DNA of 64,000 nucleotides from Desulfopila sp. IMCC35008 (GCF_010646885.2 NZ_CP050700.1:4118501-4182500), one strand, 5' to 3'. Counted from the stretch's first letter, positions 16,993 to 29,300 are shown. Numbers and translations: made by a program. Notes: a model not told the origin generated them from the letters alone.

Positions 16993-19551
16993 TTACGTAT
17001 TGTTCACCGGCATACCCCCTTTTTTTGAGCCGAGAGTATTATGTATCATCTTCGCAAGCTGCGATCGTAAGACAGGCTTATAGAGTATACCAGCCACTCC
17101 TGCTGCCTGAGCCCATCTTTCGTTCACCCGTTCACTGAACCCTGTGCATACTATTATTGCGATATCCGGTCGAATTTTCTTTAACCGAACGGCGAGTTGA
17201 TCACCCGTCATATTGGGCATGGCAACATCCGTTATAACCAGATCAAAGTCATCTGGCCTGTTACGAAACAACTCCAACGCCTCCAGGCTGCTTGTTCGGG
17301 TTGTCACGTGGTATCCTAACTTTCGCAGCATACGCTCTTCAGGCAAAATGACCGCCTTTTCATCATCTACAAGAAGTATTCGTTGTCCCTGGCCTTCCCC
17401 CGCATCCCTCTCCTCGTCTGGAAGAAGGACTATGTCATCCTGAATGACAGGAAAACGAATGGTAAACCGGGTAAACGTATTTACAGTGCTGACCACCTCG
17501 AAATCTCCCTGGTGGGCTTTTATTATCCCGTAGACCATCGCCAGACCTAATCCTGTTCCTTTACCAAGCGCTTTGGTGGTGAAATAGGGTTCGAAAATCC
17601 GCTTTAGATGCTCTTTAGAAATCCCATATCCATTGTCTTCGACAGTAAGAACAACATAGTCACCTGCCGGGAGCTTCCGGCTGTTTAAATCATTACTGGC
17701 AAGATACCGCTCGTTCACCGTGAGTGAGATACATCCACCACTTTCTTCAACAGCGTGATAGGCGTTTGTTAGCAGATTCATTACAATCTGATGAAGTTGT
17801 GAGGGGTCACCTTTAATCATACTGCAATTCTTCTGGATCGAGACTGCCATCTCGATATTTGTCGGGATAGTGGCACGCGCCAGTCGAAAAGCCTCATGAG
17901 TAACTTTTTGCAGATACATTGGCAGCTGTTCGTCCATAGTTTGACGGCTGAACGCAAGAATTTGCAGGACAAGATCTTTTCCTCTCTTGCCGGCCCGCAA
18001 TACTGCCCCTACATTTTCATACAACTGGCTACCCGGTGGCAAATCGAGTTGCATCAATTCAGACATACCGATTATTGGCGTAAGTAAATTGTTGAAATCA
18101 TGGGCTATACCGCCTGCAAGACTGCCAATTGACTCCATTTTCTGAGCTTCCAGCAAGCGGGATTCAATATTCTTTCTTTCAGTGACGTCCCATACTATCG
18201 AAATGAAAGAATCCTTCTCTTTAAACGGCACAATTTTGGCTGAAACATAGGTCGTTCTCTCACCTTCCCGGGTCAGGGAAATGTCTTCCCACAGCATCCG
18301 CTCTGGCTCTCCACTGGCACAATCACGTTTTACCATTTTCTTTAACTCGTACCGATACTGTGGATCATGAAAAACATATTCCCAGAATGCGTGACTGTTA
18401 ACTAGACATTGTCTTTTGGTCCGGTAAATCTCGCAAAAACTCTCATTCAGATAATGAAACTGTTGATCAGGACTTGCAGGAATAACAGCAACACCTATAG
18501 GCAGGTTATCCAGGATAGTGGATATAAATTTTTCTTTTTCAATTAAATCTTTCTCAACCTCGGTTTTCTCCAGGATCTTGATTTTGAGATCCCTATTGAC
18601 CTCTTCAAGCTCACCGGTCCTCTGCAAAACAAGATTTTCCAGGTTCTCCTGATTACGTTTCATGAGTGTTGAGAGTGTGTTAAATGAAGCAGATAGATCT
18701 TCCATCTCACGGCTTCCCGATATTTCCACCGTCTCACCAAGTTTGGCCTCATCATGCACGATAGACTGCACCTGCTCTTGAAAAAAGCTGACGGGTTTAA
18801 TCAGGAAATGATTGGTTATCAGCCAATGAATAACAAAAGAAAACATGACTGCTGCTATCAGGGAAAGCGCCAGCTCCGTGGTCATCTGATTTACAGCAGC
18901 ATACGCTTCCCTGAGAGGCACTCTAATGGATATGACCGAAGCGACATCCCCAATAGTCCTGTTAAACGCACGGTCGGCACCATAAATGTCCACGAGCCCG
19001 GAAGGTGCCGCATCAGGTGTGCTGTGGCACCTCATGCAGAATGCATTGAATCTCTGCCTGTTTGCCTGCATATAAACAAAGTATGGCTCCCCGTCATGGT
19101 TGATAACCCCGGACCACTCTGGTGATATTGTCTCATCCTTTAAACGTTCAAGAAACTGGCGCTCATACTCATTTGCTTCATTTTCTTCACTGCGTGCATT
19201 AACCACTGCATTTTTATAGTAGTAGGCAGGATAATCTTCCCTGAAGTACTTGAATATTTGACGGTTGGCGTAACTGGCAGACATCCAGGTCGGTTCAAAA
19301 TATGATGCAGAAACCTGATGGTTTTCAATCAATTGAAAAAGGGGCGGGCGTAACTGTTTGGTATAATATTGAATGACCGCCTGACGTTCCTGCAGGAGAA
19401 TTTCTGTTTTATGCTCCGCTTCAAGAAGCGCCTCCCCTTTTAAATGAGAGTGAACGATGACAGTAATGATACACGAGGCGAGGAAGAGAAAGAAAGATGA
19501 TCCCCACAGGAGCTTTACCCATAATCGTCGGCTATGCTGTATCGTTTGCAT
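16993..19551 (-). CDS. hybrid sensor histidine kinase with DUF3365 heme-type sensor domain
   Basis: About 852 residues from the ATG at 19551, preceded by a GGGAGGGGG ribosome site; an in-frame TTG lies 15 bases upstream. Order: membrane helix (about 10-30), periplasmic DUF3365/Tll0287-like domain with a CMRCH motif (Cys172, Cys175, His176, the c-type heme attachment pattern), second helix (about 215-240), HAMP, coiled coil, PAS (about 335-455), HisKA with GGIAHDFNNLLTP, HATPase (DNGYGI, GTGLGLAMV) and a C-terminal receiver (VDDEKAV, acceptor in VITDVAMPNMTGD). It likely senses redox state or a small ligand via heme and phosphorelays to an unlinked partner. No output regulator is adjacent. Confidence 0.9.
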   Translation of the reverse strand: MQTIQHSRRLWVKLLWGSSFFLFLASCIITVIVHSHLKGEALLEAEHKTEILLQERQAVIQYYTKQLRPPLFQLIENHQVSASYFEPTWMSASYANRQIFKYFREDYPAYYYKNAVVNARSEENEANEYERQFLERLKDETISPEWSGVINHDGEPYFVYMQANRQRFNAFCMRCHSTPDAAPSGLVDIYGADRAFNRTIGDVASVISIRVPLREAYAAVNQMTTELALSLIAAVMFSFVIHWLITNHFLIKPVSFFQEQVQSIVHDEAKLGETVEISGSREMEDLSASFNTLSTLMKRNQENLENLVLQRTGELEEVNRDLKIKILEKTEVEKDLIEKEKFISTILDNLPIGVAVIPASPDQQFHYLNESFCEIYRTKRQCLVNSHAFWEYVFHDPQYRYELKKMVKRDCASGEPERMLWEDISLTREGERTTYVSAKIVPFKEKDSFISIVWDVTERKNIESRLLEAQKMESIGSLAGGIAHDFNNLLTPIIGMSELMQLDLPPGSQLYENVGAVLRAGKRGKDLVLQILAFSRQTMDEQLPMYLQKVTHEAFRLARATIPTNIEMAVSIQKNCSMIKGDPSQLHQIVMNLLTNAYHAVEESGGCISLTVNERYLASNDLNSRKLPAGDYVVLTVEDNGYGISKEHLKRIFEPYFTTKALGKGTGLGLAMVYGIIKAHQGDFEVVSTVNTFTRFTIRFPVIQDDIVLLPDEERDAGEGQGQRILLVDDEKAVILPEERMLRKLGYHVTTRTSSLEALELFRNRPDDFDLVITDVAMPNMTGDQLAVRLKKIRPDIAIIVCTGFSERVNERWAQAAGVAGILYKPVLRSQLAKMIHNTLGSKKGGMPVNNT

Positions 19552-19566
19552 TGACCCCCTCCCCAA

Positions 19567-20281
19567 GGACTCACTTTCCAGGACCTTCCAAAATTTTTGG
19601 GTTATCTGACGTTCATCGCCTGGATTTACCGAAAGTAATTACCCGATATCGCTAGCTGGTACATAATGCTCACTTGAGTCAATGCTGACCGAAATGCATG
19701 ATGATCAGGTAGTTTCCATTCTAAAACCAGGCGTTTTGAAGTCTACGCTTATCTGGTCCAGATCGAAGCATGTGAAAAGTGTTACCACAGGCATATTATT
19801 GATATCTCGGAGTCTCGTTCCTCACGTACCGGAGGATAAAATTTTGAGCATAACAAAGATATTGACCCAAAGGGCAGTTTTAGGATGGAAGCCAGGTAAT
19901 TGACTCACGACAGACCAGGATACATACTGGATCATCACAAGATCATTGCTCATGCACAGACAACTATGCCGGTTTCCCTCAATGGGCGCCATTCATGGTC
20001 ATGCACGCACACCATTTACCAAGCAGTCAGACCGTATTACCCGGTAAAAATTTCCTGGTTTGCAAGGTTAATGCGCTGTATCCATGTTCTGGTACGCACC
20101 GATCAACAGTTCAGGTGAAGTCCGCTTTGAAATTTTCACCACACAGCATTGATGCCTCCCGAATCTTTTACGAACATTGAAAAAGATGACTCAGCATCGA
20201 CAAACCTTTGATGAAGATTGTGCAGGATTTGGCCGTAGCTCTCTACGGCCAAACCGACACAATCTTCATGGTGCGTCCCGG
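19567..20281. other. gene-free intergenic region
   Basis: About 715 bases without a supportable gene on either strand; open frames here lack ribosome sites and family features. It contains the two-tier hairpin at 20213-20267 that ends the chemotaxis-receptor transcript, and the upstream region of the kinase at 19551. Confidence 0.5.
20213..20267 (-). terminator. two-tier hairpin after the chemotaxis receptor
   Basis: Outer arms GAAGATTGTG (20213-20222) and CACAATCTTC (20258-20267) enclose a perfect inner stem TTTGGCCGTAG / CTACGGCCAAA (20228-20238 and 20243-20253, loop CTCT). It starts 14 bases past the leftward receptor stop. There is no U tract, so it may be a factor-dependent terminator or 3' stabiliser. 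Confidence 0.55.
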
Positions 20282-22426
20282 CTAGACCACAAATCTTTTT
20301 ACAAGGACACCGAGCTTATCAGCTAAAGCGGTGAGTTCTGTTGAACTTTCCTGAACGTTGTTACTGCTCTTGTTGATTTCGGCTGACGTTGTATTTATGT
20401 CGGAGATATCTTTCGTAATATCAGACGTTGCGACCGAACTCTGGGCCACATTCTCATTCACCTCTGCAATACCCGCAGCAGCCTGAGAAACGTTTTCCGA
20501 TATCTCTGATGTTGCGGCAGATTGTTCCTCAACGGCTGTGGCAATAGTCGTAATAACATCGTTGATGTCGTTTATTACCTCTCCAATTTTCTGGATATCC
20601 ACTATCGTCCCATCAGTCGTGGTCTGCATGCCTTCAATCTGGCTCTTGATATCTACAGTTGCGTCAGCTGTTTGTTTGGCAAGATCCTTTATTTCGTTGG
20701 CAACGACGGCAAAACCTTTTCCTGCGTCACCCGCACGGGCTGCCTCTATTGTGGCATTGAGCGCCAGCAGATTTGTCTGTTCGGATATCTCGGTAATTGT
20801 TTCGGTAACTTTTCCGATACGATTCGCAGCCTCACCTAATTCGTTGATCTTACCTGATGTTTGCTCAGACTGAATAACAGCCTGTTCAGATATCCCTTTC
20901 GCACGTTCGGCATTCTGGGCAATTTCATTTACGGTTGCCGACATCTCTTCCGTTGCAGTCGCTACCATACCGACATTACTTGCAGACTGCTCCATGGCAG
21001 CAGAGACAGAGTCCATATTGGCGCTCATTTCCTCTGCAGCGGTTGCAACATTATTAGACCGACTTGATGCTTCACCAGCGCCGGAGGAGAGCTGTGAAGC
21101 AATAGCCGACAGACTAGTTGATGAGGAGGACAGGGTGTTCACCCCGGTCACAATCTCCCTTATCATTCCGCCAAGATCAGAGGAAATCTTATTCAGTGAG
21201 CTTGATAGAAGCCCGATTTCATCTTTGGAGGAGATATCAAGATTTTTGGTCATGTTCCCTTCTGCAATTGCATTTGCGAGATCTACAGCCTGGGTTACCG
21301 GTTTCGTTATAGCTCGTGAAATAAGCATGGAAACAGTGAGTGCAATGATGATAATAACCAGGGTTCCCACTAGAATGAGCGACTTTGCAAAACTTGCAGC
21401 ACCGTGCGACTCGTCCTTACGGACAGCCATGAGGGTCTCTTCTCGTTCAATAAATGTTGCAACCTGCCCCCGAAACTTGTCGAAATATTTTTTCCCCCTG
21501 GCTTCACTTACAAGATGGGCCATGTCATTCATCGTCTTTGCATCACCTATTTCCCGGCGCAGGGAAATAGCTGGTTCGGTTACATCGCGTTGCCAGTTTT
21601 CAATGTTTGTCTTGATCTCATCCAGCAGGGTTACCTGGGCCGAATTGTCGCTGACGGTTTTCTTCAGATCATCCACTTTTTGATAAAATCGTGTTGCGCC
21701 GCCCGTATAAGGATCCAAAAAACTTTCCTTACCAGACAGGAGAAAGCCACGCATACCAGTCTCCATATCTACAGCAGCCGCTTCAATTCTCATTGCCTCC
21801 TTGATCACATTTTGGGTATGCTTTACCCATTTCGCTGAAGACTCCTGGTTGTCATAACTGCCGGCACCCTGCCCAGCCTCTTGTTCCCTTTTCTCGAGCA
21901 GCGTATTCTCCCTCTCAATAAATGTGGCGATTTGTCCACGGAACTTATCGAAATATGTTTTCCCCCTGGCTTCACCTACAACATCAGCCATGTCATCCAT
22001 CGTTTTGGCGTCACCGATCTCTGCACGTAAAGCGATTGTGGGTTCAGTCACATCTGTTCTCCAACTGGTAATATTTGCCTCGATCTCTTCCAGCAAGGTT
22101 ACCTGGGCAGGATTGTCACTGACAGTATTCTTTAACTTTTTAACCCGTTCGAGAAATGATGCATAGCCACCCTTGTAAGGATCCAGGAAATCCTCTTTTC
22201 CGGCCAACAGATACCCTCGCATCCCGGTTTCCATATCCACCGCAGCAGCGAGTATATCCATCGCACTTTCAATAACCACATAGGTATGATCAACCAACTG
22301 GCTGCTCTTCAGGAGCTTGGAGGTGGTTGAGTAAGTAATGAAGCTTAAGATTGCCACAAGGCTTAGAGAAAGAGCATTCCCCAGAAGTAATTTGTTTTTC
22401 ATTTTCAGGTCGGAAATTTTGATCAT
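20282..22426 (-). CDS. methyl-accepting chemotaxis protein with tandem CHASE3 domains
   Basis: About 714 residues; ATG 22426 has better spacing from AAAGGAG than the GTG one codon earlier. A membrane helix (about 12-33) is followed by two copies of a CHASE3 domain (about 35-175 and 205-345). Each has the core [11 protein letters not shown](Y/F)LL(A/S)GKE.FLDPY..G, with a matching second half ([22 protein letters not shown]). No membrane helix separates them. A second helix (about 352-373), HAMP and a full MCP signalling domain follow (hairpin tip [31 protein letters not shown]). It senses an extracytoplasmic signal and controls CheA. No CheR-binding tail is seen. No che genes are nearby. Confidence 0.93.
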   Translation of the reverse strand: MIKISDLKMKNKLLLGNALSLSLVAILSFITYSTTSKLLKSSQLVDHTYVVIESAMDILAAAVDMETGMRGYLLAGKEDFLDPYKGGYASFLERVKKLKNTVSDNPAQVTLLEEIEANITSWRTDVTEPTIALRAEIGDAKTMDDMADVVGEARGKTYFDKFRGQIATFIERENTLLEKREQEAGQGAGSYDNQESSAKWVKHTQNVIKEAMRIEAAAVDMETGMRGFLLSGKESFLDPYTGGATRFYQKVDDLKKTVSDNSAQVTLLDEIKTNIENWQRDVTEPAISLRREIGDAKTMNDMAHLVSEARGKKYFDKFRGQVATFIEREETLMAVRKDESHGAASFAKSLILVGTLVIIIIALTVSMLISRAITKPVTQAVDLANAIAEGNMTKNLDISSKDEIGLLSSSLNKISSDLGGMIREIVTGVNTLSSSSTSLSAIASQLSSGAGEASSRSNNVATAAEEMSANMDSVSAAMEQSASNVGMVATATEEMSATVNEIAQNAERAKGISEQAVIQSEQTSGKINELGEAANRIGKVTETITEISEQTNLLALNATIEAARAGDAGKGFAVVANEIKDLAKQTADATVDIKSQIEGMQTTTDGTIVDIQKIGEVINDINDVITTIATAVEEQSAATSEISENVSQAAAGIAEVNENVAQSSVATSDITKDISDINTTSAEINKSSNNVQESSTELTALADKLGVLVKRFVV

Positions 22427-22943
22427 CACTTTCTCCTTTGTTAGTTTGTGCGAGTTGAACAGGAAGATGAGGAAAGCCCCCCAGGCCAGGCATCTTTTAC
22501 CTGTCAGGTAAATGCAATATGCGTGCCACTAAATATCTCAGCTGAAATATGTGGTACGAAAACGAGGTGCACCTGCTATGACGATAACCCAAACCTTTCG
22601 GTTCAACGCCAAAAGGAGACGTCCAATTATTAATATGAAGTGACACTGCATTTGATTTTTCCAGTAGCGAAGTGGCCACCACAGGAACAAATGGTGGTCA
22701 TCATGCCTCCTTGTTTTGATTAATGCAGTCTCCCAGACGTCTCCTGCACCGGCGACCAGGAGATTTCACAACAACAAAAAGCTTTAATACCGAGCCATTA
22801 GCAATGATAAATCACATTGGCGGCATTTTTACCTCCACTATATCCTTCCAGATATGCTGTATGGTACATGGAAGTGAGCGTATTTGAGCAATGTGCAGCT
22901 TACTGCTACCATGTAGTAGAGAATCTGTCTGAGATCTGGAATT

Positions 22944-22975
22944 ACAGGTGGGTGGCACTTTTACCACCCACCTGT
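22944..22975. repeat. 12-bp perfect inverted repeat
   Basis: ACAGGTGGGTGG and CCACCCACCTGT around an 8-base loop, mid-intergenic. It has no T tract. It could be an operator or an RNA hairpin; the role is unknown. Confidence 0.45.
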
Positions 22976-23186
22976 TCATGGGTACACCAGGGATGATACC
23001 AATCGTCCATTTAACAAGGCAGGAGTCAATAGAGAGGTACCGTGAAACAACCTTTTCAAGCAGTTGGTCTTTATATACCGTGATTGTCATCACACTAATC
23101 CGGAGAACTCAATTCAGGCAAAAAACACGCTTCTTGGGGATAGATAGACAGAACATCCGGCATACACCTGCATGGCTTTTAGATAA

Positions 23187-23202
23187 TGGCACAGATAATG
23201 CT
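23187..23202 (+). promoter_or_regulatory. possible sigma-54 promoter
   Basis: TGGCACAGATAATGCT resembles the -24/-12 pattern TGGCAC-N5-TTGC with one mismatch in the -12 element. It is about 115 bases upstream of the hybrid kinase at 23319. Weak evidence by itself. Confidence 0.3.
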
Positions 23203-23318
23203 GGTGACTAATGAAACAGCAGAGGCTGCAACCTCTTTTTACGGGGACAGCAATACCAGGCACATAGACCTCTATTGGCCCATCGCGTTATGAACACAAC
23301 AGAGAAACAAGATGCTTA

Positions 23319-26099
23319 ATGCGTAAACTTCCTTTCATCATAATATGCTGCATAGGGCTGATAACACTTCTCTGCATTGATGAATGGGACAGGGTCCACT
23401 GGCAGAAAGAAAAGGATACCGAACTCAAAACAACTCTTCAACTCTGCAGGGTTCGTCTTGAGAAGAGTTTCTCTACAAGCTTTAACAGGCTGCAGTCACT
23501 GTCAGCTTTATTTATAATCCATCCCGATACGACTCAGGCTTCCTTTAACGATTATGCCAGGCAGCTCCTCAGTCTCCCTCCCACAATGAGAGCGCTCCAA
23601 TTCGCTGACCATAATACGATTGTAAAATATGTATACCCCGGGAAAACAAATGAAATCACCGTTCAAAAGCCGATGCACCTCCTGGATGATCCGAAGAGGG
23701 GTCCGAGCGTCAAAAAAGCCATCCGGAACCGGTTGCCAGTCCTCCAGGGCCCTCTCGAGTTACGACAGGGCGGGCAAGGATTCATCGTGCGATATCCCAT
23801 CTTCGATGATGACTCATTTATTGGACTCTCCATTGGCGTGTTTGATCTCAACGGTTTGGTTTCAGAGGCCTTAAAAGGTGTTGAGCTACACAATGTAGCT
23901 GTTGCCTTACGTGACAGTTTTGGAAAATCGCTCCTTCTTCTTGGTGAACCAACCATAGAGTTGCAAGAAACAACCGTTTGGGTTGCAGATAAATACTGGA
24001 CACTTTCAGTTGGCTGGCAACAACCACCCTGCAGACCAGTATGGCACAGAATAACAATCTGGCTGTTCGGCCTCGGCATCCTCCTGGCAGTTTATTATTT
24101 CTTCAGGCTTACCAGTCGGCACGAACAAGATCTTTTGGCAAAAGTTGCGACAAGAACCAGTGAACTTGAAAAAGCCAACAGGTCCCTAAGAATTAGTGAC
24201 GAGCGCTTCCAACTCGCCATGGAGTTTACCCATGATGGCCTGTATGATTGGAACCGGGAAACAAACTCTATTTATTATTCCCCGGGATGGAAGAGAATGC
24301 TCGGTTATGGCGATGAACTCCCCGATAAACTGTCGACCTGGGAGACACTTTTACATCCGGAAGACAGTACATCATGCTGGTCGATGTTCAGTGAACTGGT
24401 AGAGAAGAAACGAGTATTTTTTTACAAAGAGTATAGAATGCGTCACAAGGATGGCCACTGGGTGGACATCCTCTCCAGAGCCAATGTGTTTTTTGATGAA
24501 GCAGAAAGGGGTTCCCGAATCATCGGCACCCATGTGGATATCAGCCGGCAAAAACAAGCCATGAATCACATCCACTTCCTGGCAGAGTTGCTTGAATCTC
24601 TGGGGGAAGCCGTTATAGCGACAGACCCTTCAAATACTATCATCTACTGGAATACATCCGCCGAGACCTACTTTGGTTGGGAGCATGGGGAGATACAAGG
24701 CAAAAATATCCAGGACATTGTGATATTTGCCAATGAGGATGATGTTGTCAGGGATAACCGAAAGGCGATGCAGGAGCAGAGACCATGGAGTGGAGAGGTC
24801 ACCATATGCCAGAAAACAGGTGGTACATTACCAATTTTCCTCTCCATAACTCCCCGCCATGACAGCAAGGGCCACTTTGCAGGATTTATCAGTATATCCG
24901 TAAATATATCAGATAAGAAACAGTTGGAAACAGTACTCCATGAATCTCAGAGGATGCAATCCCTGGGAGTTCTCGCCGGCGGCATAGCTCATGATTTCAA
25001 CAACATACTGGCAACAGTTGTTGGCAACACAGAACTTGCCCAGGAAGATGTCCCCTCTGACTCCCCGATAACTGAATACCTTGAAGAAATCTCTAGTGCT
25101 ACCCTCAGGGCCAGGGACATCGTAAGGAAATTGCTTGCCTTTGTCGGTAAGGCACAAGGAAAAACAATGCCGGTTCTGATACGTCCACTTCTCTTGAACC
25201 TGGTTGATATTCTGGAAGCGACAATGCCTGCCAATATCGAATTGCGGCATGAGTTTACATCATCCCGAGCGGTCAAAGCAAACACGAAACAGTTACAGCA
25301 GGCCGTGCTGAACATTTGCACGAATTCGATGCAGGCGATGGAGAACTCCGGAGGATCGATCACGCTACAGGCAACGGATATCATACATGATCACACAAGC
25401 CCCATTGACAGCCAGGCTTCCCTGGACTGTGACCACGTCCAGATTCTCATATCGGATACAGGACAAGGTATCCCGTTTGAAATTCAGGATAGGGTTTTCG
25501 AACCGTATTTTACAACAAAAGAACTTTCGCAAGCTGCCGGCCTTGGCCTTTCCATGGCTCGAGGGATCATTGAGGAATACGGGGGGAAGTTTTTGCTTAC
25601 CAGCAGACCGGATGTAGGGACCAGTATTACAATACTTTTACCAACCTGTCCTGTTGGGAATAGAAAAATGGTGATGCAACCACAGCAGCAACCTGCAGGG
25701 TATCATCGTATACTTCTTGTTGACGATGAACAGGCAATCGTTACGATGAGTCGGAAGATGCTTGAACGAAACGGCTACTCGGTAAGTGCATTTACCAGTA
25801 GTCGTCAATCCCTGGAAGCATTCAGAGCGACCCCTGAAGCCTTTGACATCCTTATTACAGACATGAATATGCGGGAGCTGAACGGCGTAGAACTTGCCGG
25901 GAAATTAAGGGCAATTCGCGTTGATATCCCTATAATTCTCTGTACAGGTTACAGTGACATGATATATTCTGAAAATACGGCTGAACTTGGCGTCGATGTG
26001 TTGCTTCATAAGCCGGTAAGAAAAAATGAACTCCTTAAAGCTGTTCATCAACTTCTTTCAGAAAAAAAATACCCTCCTCCCTATTACCGAGAAGAATGA
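23319..26099 (+). CDS. hybrid sensor histidine kinase with CHASE domain
   Basis: A 926-residue membrane kinase. Helix 1 (about 4-20), a periplasmic CHASE domain (about 45-190: SFSTSFNRLQSLSALF, ALQFADHNTIVKYVYPG, IVRYPIFDDDSFIGLSIGVFDL), helix 2 (about 243-262), two PAS/PAC domains (about 290-415 and 420-545), HisKA with GVLAGGIAHDFNNILATVVG, HATPase (DTGQGI, GLGLSMARGI) and a C-terminal receiver (VDDEQAIV, ILITDMNMRELNG). CHASE domains bind small extracytoplasmic ligands. It is divergent from the chemotaxis receptor. The receiver has no output, so an HPt protein elsewhere is expected. The start ATG at 23319 lacks a strong ribosome site. Confidence 0.92.
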   Translation: MRKLPFIIICCIGLITLLCIDEWDRVHWQKEKDTELKTTLQLCRVRLEKSFSTSFNRLQSLSALFIIHPDTTQASFNDYARQLLSLPPTMRALQFADHNTIVKYVYPGKTNEITVQKPMHLLDDPKRGPSVKKAIRNRLPVLQGPLELRQGGQGFIVRYPIFDDDSFIGLSIGVFDLNGLVSEALKGVELHNVAVALRDSFGKSLLLLGEPTIELQETTVWVADKYWTLSVGWQQPPCRPVWHRITIWLFGLGILLAVYYFFRLTSRHEQDLLAKVATRTSELEKANRSLRISDERFQLAMEFTHDGLYDWNRETNSIYYSPGWKRMLGYGDELPDKLSTWETLLHPEDSTSCWSMFSELVEKKRVFFYKEYRMRHKDGHWVDILSRANVFFDEAERGSRIIGTHVDISRQKQAMNHIHFLAELLESLGEAVIATDPSNTIIYWNTSAETYFGWEHGEIQGKNIQDIVIFANEDDVVRDNRKAMQEQRPWSGEVTICQKTGGTLPIFLSITPRHDSKGHFAGFISISVNISDKKQLETVLHESQRMQSLGVLAGGIAHDFNNILATVVGNTELAQEDVPSDSPITEYLEEISSATLRARDIVRKLLAFVGKAQGKTMPVLIRPLLLNLVDILEATMPANIELRHEFTSSRAVKANTKQLQQAVLNICTNSMQAMENSGGSITLQATDIIHDHTSPIDSQASLDCDHVQILISDTGQGIPFEIQDRVFEPYFTTKELSQAAGLGLSMARGIIEEYGGKFLLTSRPDVGTSITILLPTCPVGNRKMVMQPQQQPAGYHRILLVDDEQAIVTMSRKMLERNGYSVSAFTSSRQSLEAFRATPEAFDILITDMNMRELNGVELAGKLRAIRVDIPIILCTGYSDMIYSENTAELGVDVLLHKPVRKNELLKAVHQLLSEKKYPPPYYREE

Positions 26100-26333
26100 A
26101 AAAGAACAGGCTTACGGACAACACCCAAATTCATGCGCTCATTATGCGCTACAAATATGATGAGGCAATAAGAAAAGTCTCTCAAGGAATAATCCACGAT
26201 TACAATATTTGCATACCTATTGGCGACACCTATTCTCGATGAGACAATTTTCAGATGTACCCGATGTCTCCCTGCGGTCGCTTACCTATCGAAATAGATT
26301 CCGCCAGTTTTATCCTGGTAGACAGCTTCACTC

Positions 26334-29300
26334 TCACCTCAACTGATCAAGAACACCTTTAACCGTCTTGGCAAAAGTGTTTTTACTCACAGGTTTCGTC
26401 AGGAGCGCGCTGGCCCCGACCGCCTCAGCCTTCTCCGGTGTCATTATTTCACTATACCCTGTACACAGTATTACAGGCAGTGAAGGATTCACTTTCTTTA
26501 TGGCCTTGAGCAAGAGATCTCCCGTCATCCGAGGCATTGCCATATCTGTTATCACCAGAGAGTACTTCTCCGGGGATCTTTGTATATCATCCAAGGCATC
26601 GGCAGGATCATTGAAGACTTTCACGTTATACCCATAACGCTCCAGCATTCGTTTCTGCATCGACAAAATTGATAACTCGTCATCCACCAGCAATATAGTT
26701 TCTCTCCCCTGGTAATGACTCTCGTGATCTACAGAGACACCATCGATTTCGGAAACACCAGATGCTGGAAAATAGACCTTGAACTCAGTGCCACAACCAG
26801 GACGACTCTTGACCTCAATTTCGCCATTACAGGCCTTTACGATCCCGAGCACCACGGAAAGCCCCAGTCCTGTTCCTTGATCCTTGGGTTTTGAGGAGAA
26901 ATAGGGATCGAATATCTTTTCCAACATCGAATCATTCATGCCGATCCCATTGTCTCTTACTGTCAGCAGTACATAATGCCCTTTGATAAGATCGAGAGAA
27001 GGAAGTGTTTCCTCGATATCGACATCCTCCAACTCCAATTCGATTATGCCAACATGATCGGACAGTGCGTGGTACGCATTAGTCAGTAGATTCATGACAA
27101 CTTGATGTATCTGTGTCGGATCTGCGATAATGTTGCTGCATTCGTTAGAAATACTCTGTTTGATTGTAATGGAGGAGGGTAAGGTCGCTTTAATGAGTTT
27201 CAGTGCTTCCCTTACTATCAGGTGAGGCTTGACAGGTATGATTCCCTCCTCATATTGGCGGCTGAAGGTGAGAATTTGTCGAATGAGCTCCTTGGCCCTG
27301 GTTGCACCGGAAATAATCTGCGCAACACTATCCTGTAAAACAGGATTTTCCCCTACATCCTCTTCAAGCATCTCAGCATAACCGAGTATAGGAACCAGGA
27401 TATTGTTAAAATCATGGGCAATGCCCCCTGCAAGAGCTCCAATAGCCTCGTGTTTTTGAAGTCTGCGGAGTGTTTTTTCCATATCGTCCCGTTGGACCTC
27501 ATATTCGCTCTTATGAACTGCCAGGGCAAATAACTCAGCTATGATATTGAGAACCTGCAGGTCAAACGTATCATACTCTCCCTCTCTATTGGCGACACCT
27601 AGTACCCCCACAATATTGTGACCAATACGGACGGGAACAGCCAAGAAATTTGCCAGAGATTTTTTACCGTCAAACTGAGAAGACCAGGACGGGTGCAATT
27701 TGGGCTCGTTCGTCATTAACACTTCATTGGTATTAAGGACATGCCCCCAGAGCCCCGGATATGTCCTGGTTTCGTCCAACGGAAAAACTCGATGCGTTTC
27801 TGTTCCGCTAGCCGGGAAGAGGTCATGGATGGCATCAGAAATTGGATCAATATTCCGGAATATGTTTGCGCCCCTGCTAAGGATAAAACCACTCTTGCTT
27901 GAGCTCAAGCTCATTATTGTTTCCAGTGTGAGGTTTGAGATGGTTTCAAGCTCATACGACTCATCGAGAAGCTGCTTGGACATAGCTGCGACAGTCTTGT
28001 GGAGCGACAATTCTTTTTGCAGTAAATGTTCTGTCTCACGCAGTCTTGTCACATCATTAAAAACGCAATGGGTTCTTTCAAACGTCCCATCATCCGTTTT
28101 GCTTATTTTGCCATGGAAGGAGACCAGGATCGGAGAGCCATCCTTCTTGAGCATTGTGAACTCAACTCCAAGAATCTCACCGACAGATTTAAATTTCGGG
28201 AAATTTTGTTGGAAATGCGCCTTCCATTCAGGCACAAGAAATTCACTGAAGTTTTTGCCCATAACCTCTTCACGGGTATACCCCATAACTCTCAGCCATG
28301 TCTCGTTGACCTCAAGAAAATTTCCATCCTGATCAAGGGACTGATAGCTGATGGGGGCTTCCTGGAACATACTTTTAAACTTGCTTTCACTCTCCCTGAG
28401 TTCATTAATGGCCTCTTGCTCTCTGGTTACATCACTGCTGAACACGGCCATATATGGTTGCGCATTGTCGGGTGTTACAACCGGATAGAGACGATGGAAG
28501 AAAATTATCTCACCACGTTTGTCCACGAATTCCTCAACGGTACCGGTCGCAAAAGCGTTATCGACTTTTCTTTTTCGTTCCCGAGCAATATCCTCGGGTA
28601 ACAGTTCGTAGACGCACTTCCCTATCACCTCTTCATAAGAGAATCCAAGCCTTTGGGCAGTAATCTCGTTTGCCTCAAGAATCACCCCGTCTCTATCAAT
28701 AAGGAAAATAGATTCACTCGCGGCGTTCAACAGGGAGAGGGTTACCTCGTGACTTCTTCTCAGCTCTTCTTCTGCTTTTTTGCGTCGGGTTATATCCAAA
28801 GCTGTCGACGGATATATCTCCCGCCCTTCCATATCACGGGCAAGCCGTGCTGACATCAGCACTTCAAAAAGACTGCCATCCTTTTTCCTGCCGGTGAATT
28901 CAATCTCACATCTACCCTCTGCCTTCAGTCGACTGACGACTTCTTGGGGAATCTGCGGATTAAGACAGTGAGACACAGACGAGGTTCCAACTATTTCTTC
29001 CGCAGAGTCATAGCCCCACATCCTGACATATGCGTCATTGACATACACAAAGGTGCCATCTTCACTCACAATATCAAAAGCGTTCAGTGAATTCTGAATT
29101 GCGGTATTAAGTAATTCAATCTCATATTCCTTTTTTCTCTGGTCAGTAATATCCGTATGTGTACCAACGACTCGTATAGGCCTGCCTCCGTTATCCCTGA
29201 GAAGACGCGCCCGTACCAGCACATCAATCCAATGCCCCTGCCGATGGCGCATCTGGCAAATATGCTTAAACGAATCAAGTTTTCCATCCCGGATATCTTT

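Larger units (their letters stand above)
22430..23318. other. divergent intergenic region
   Basis: About 890 bases between two leftward and rightward signalling genes. I see no supportable gene. It contains a perfect 12-bp inverted repeat at 22944-22975 (ACAGGTGGGTGG / CCACCCACCTGT) and a possible sigma-54 type element at 23187-23202. Confidence 0.5.

Noticed and set aside
22560..22625. A GEMM-like string (CCCAAACCTTTCGGTTCAACGCC) upstream of the chemotaxis receptor
   Set aside because: It lacks the GAAA tetraloop and the ACGCAAAGCC core and closing strand in order, so it does not fit the c-di-GMP aptamer.
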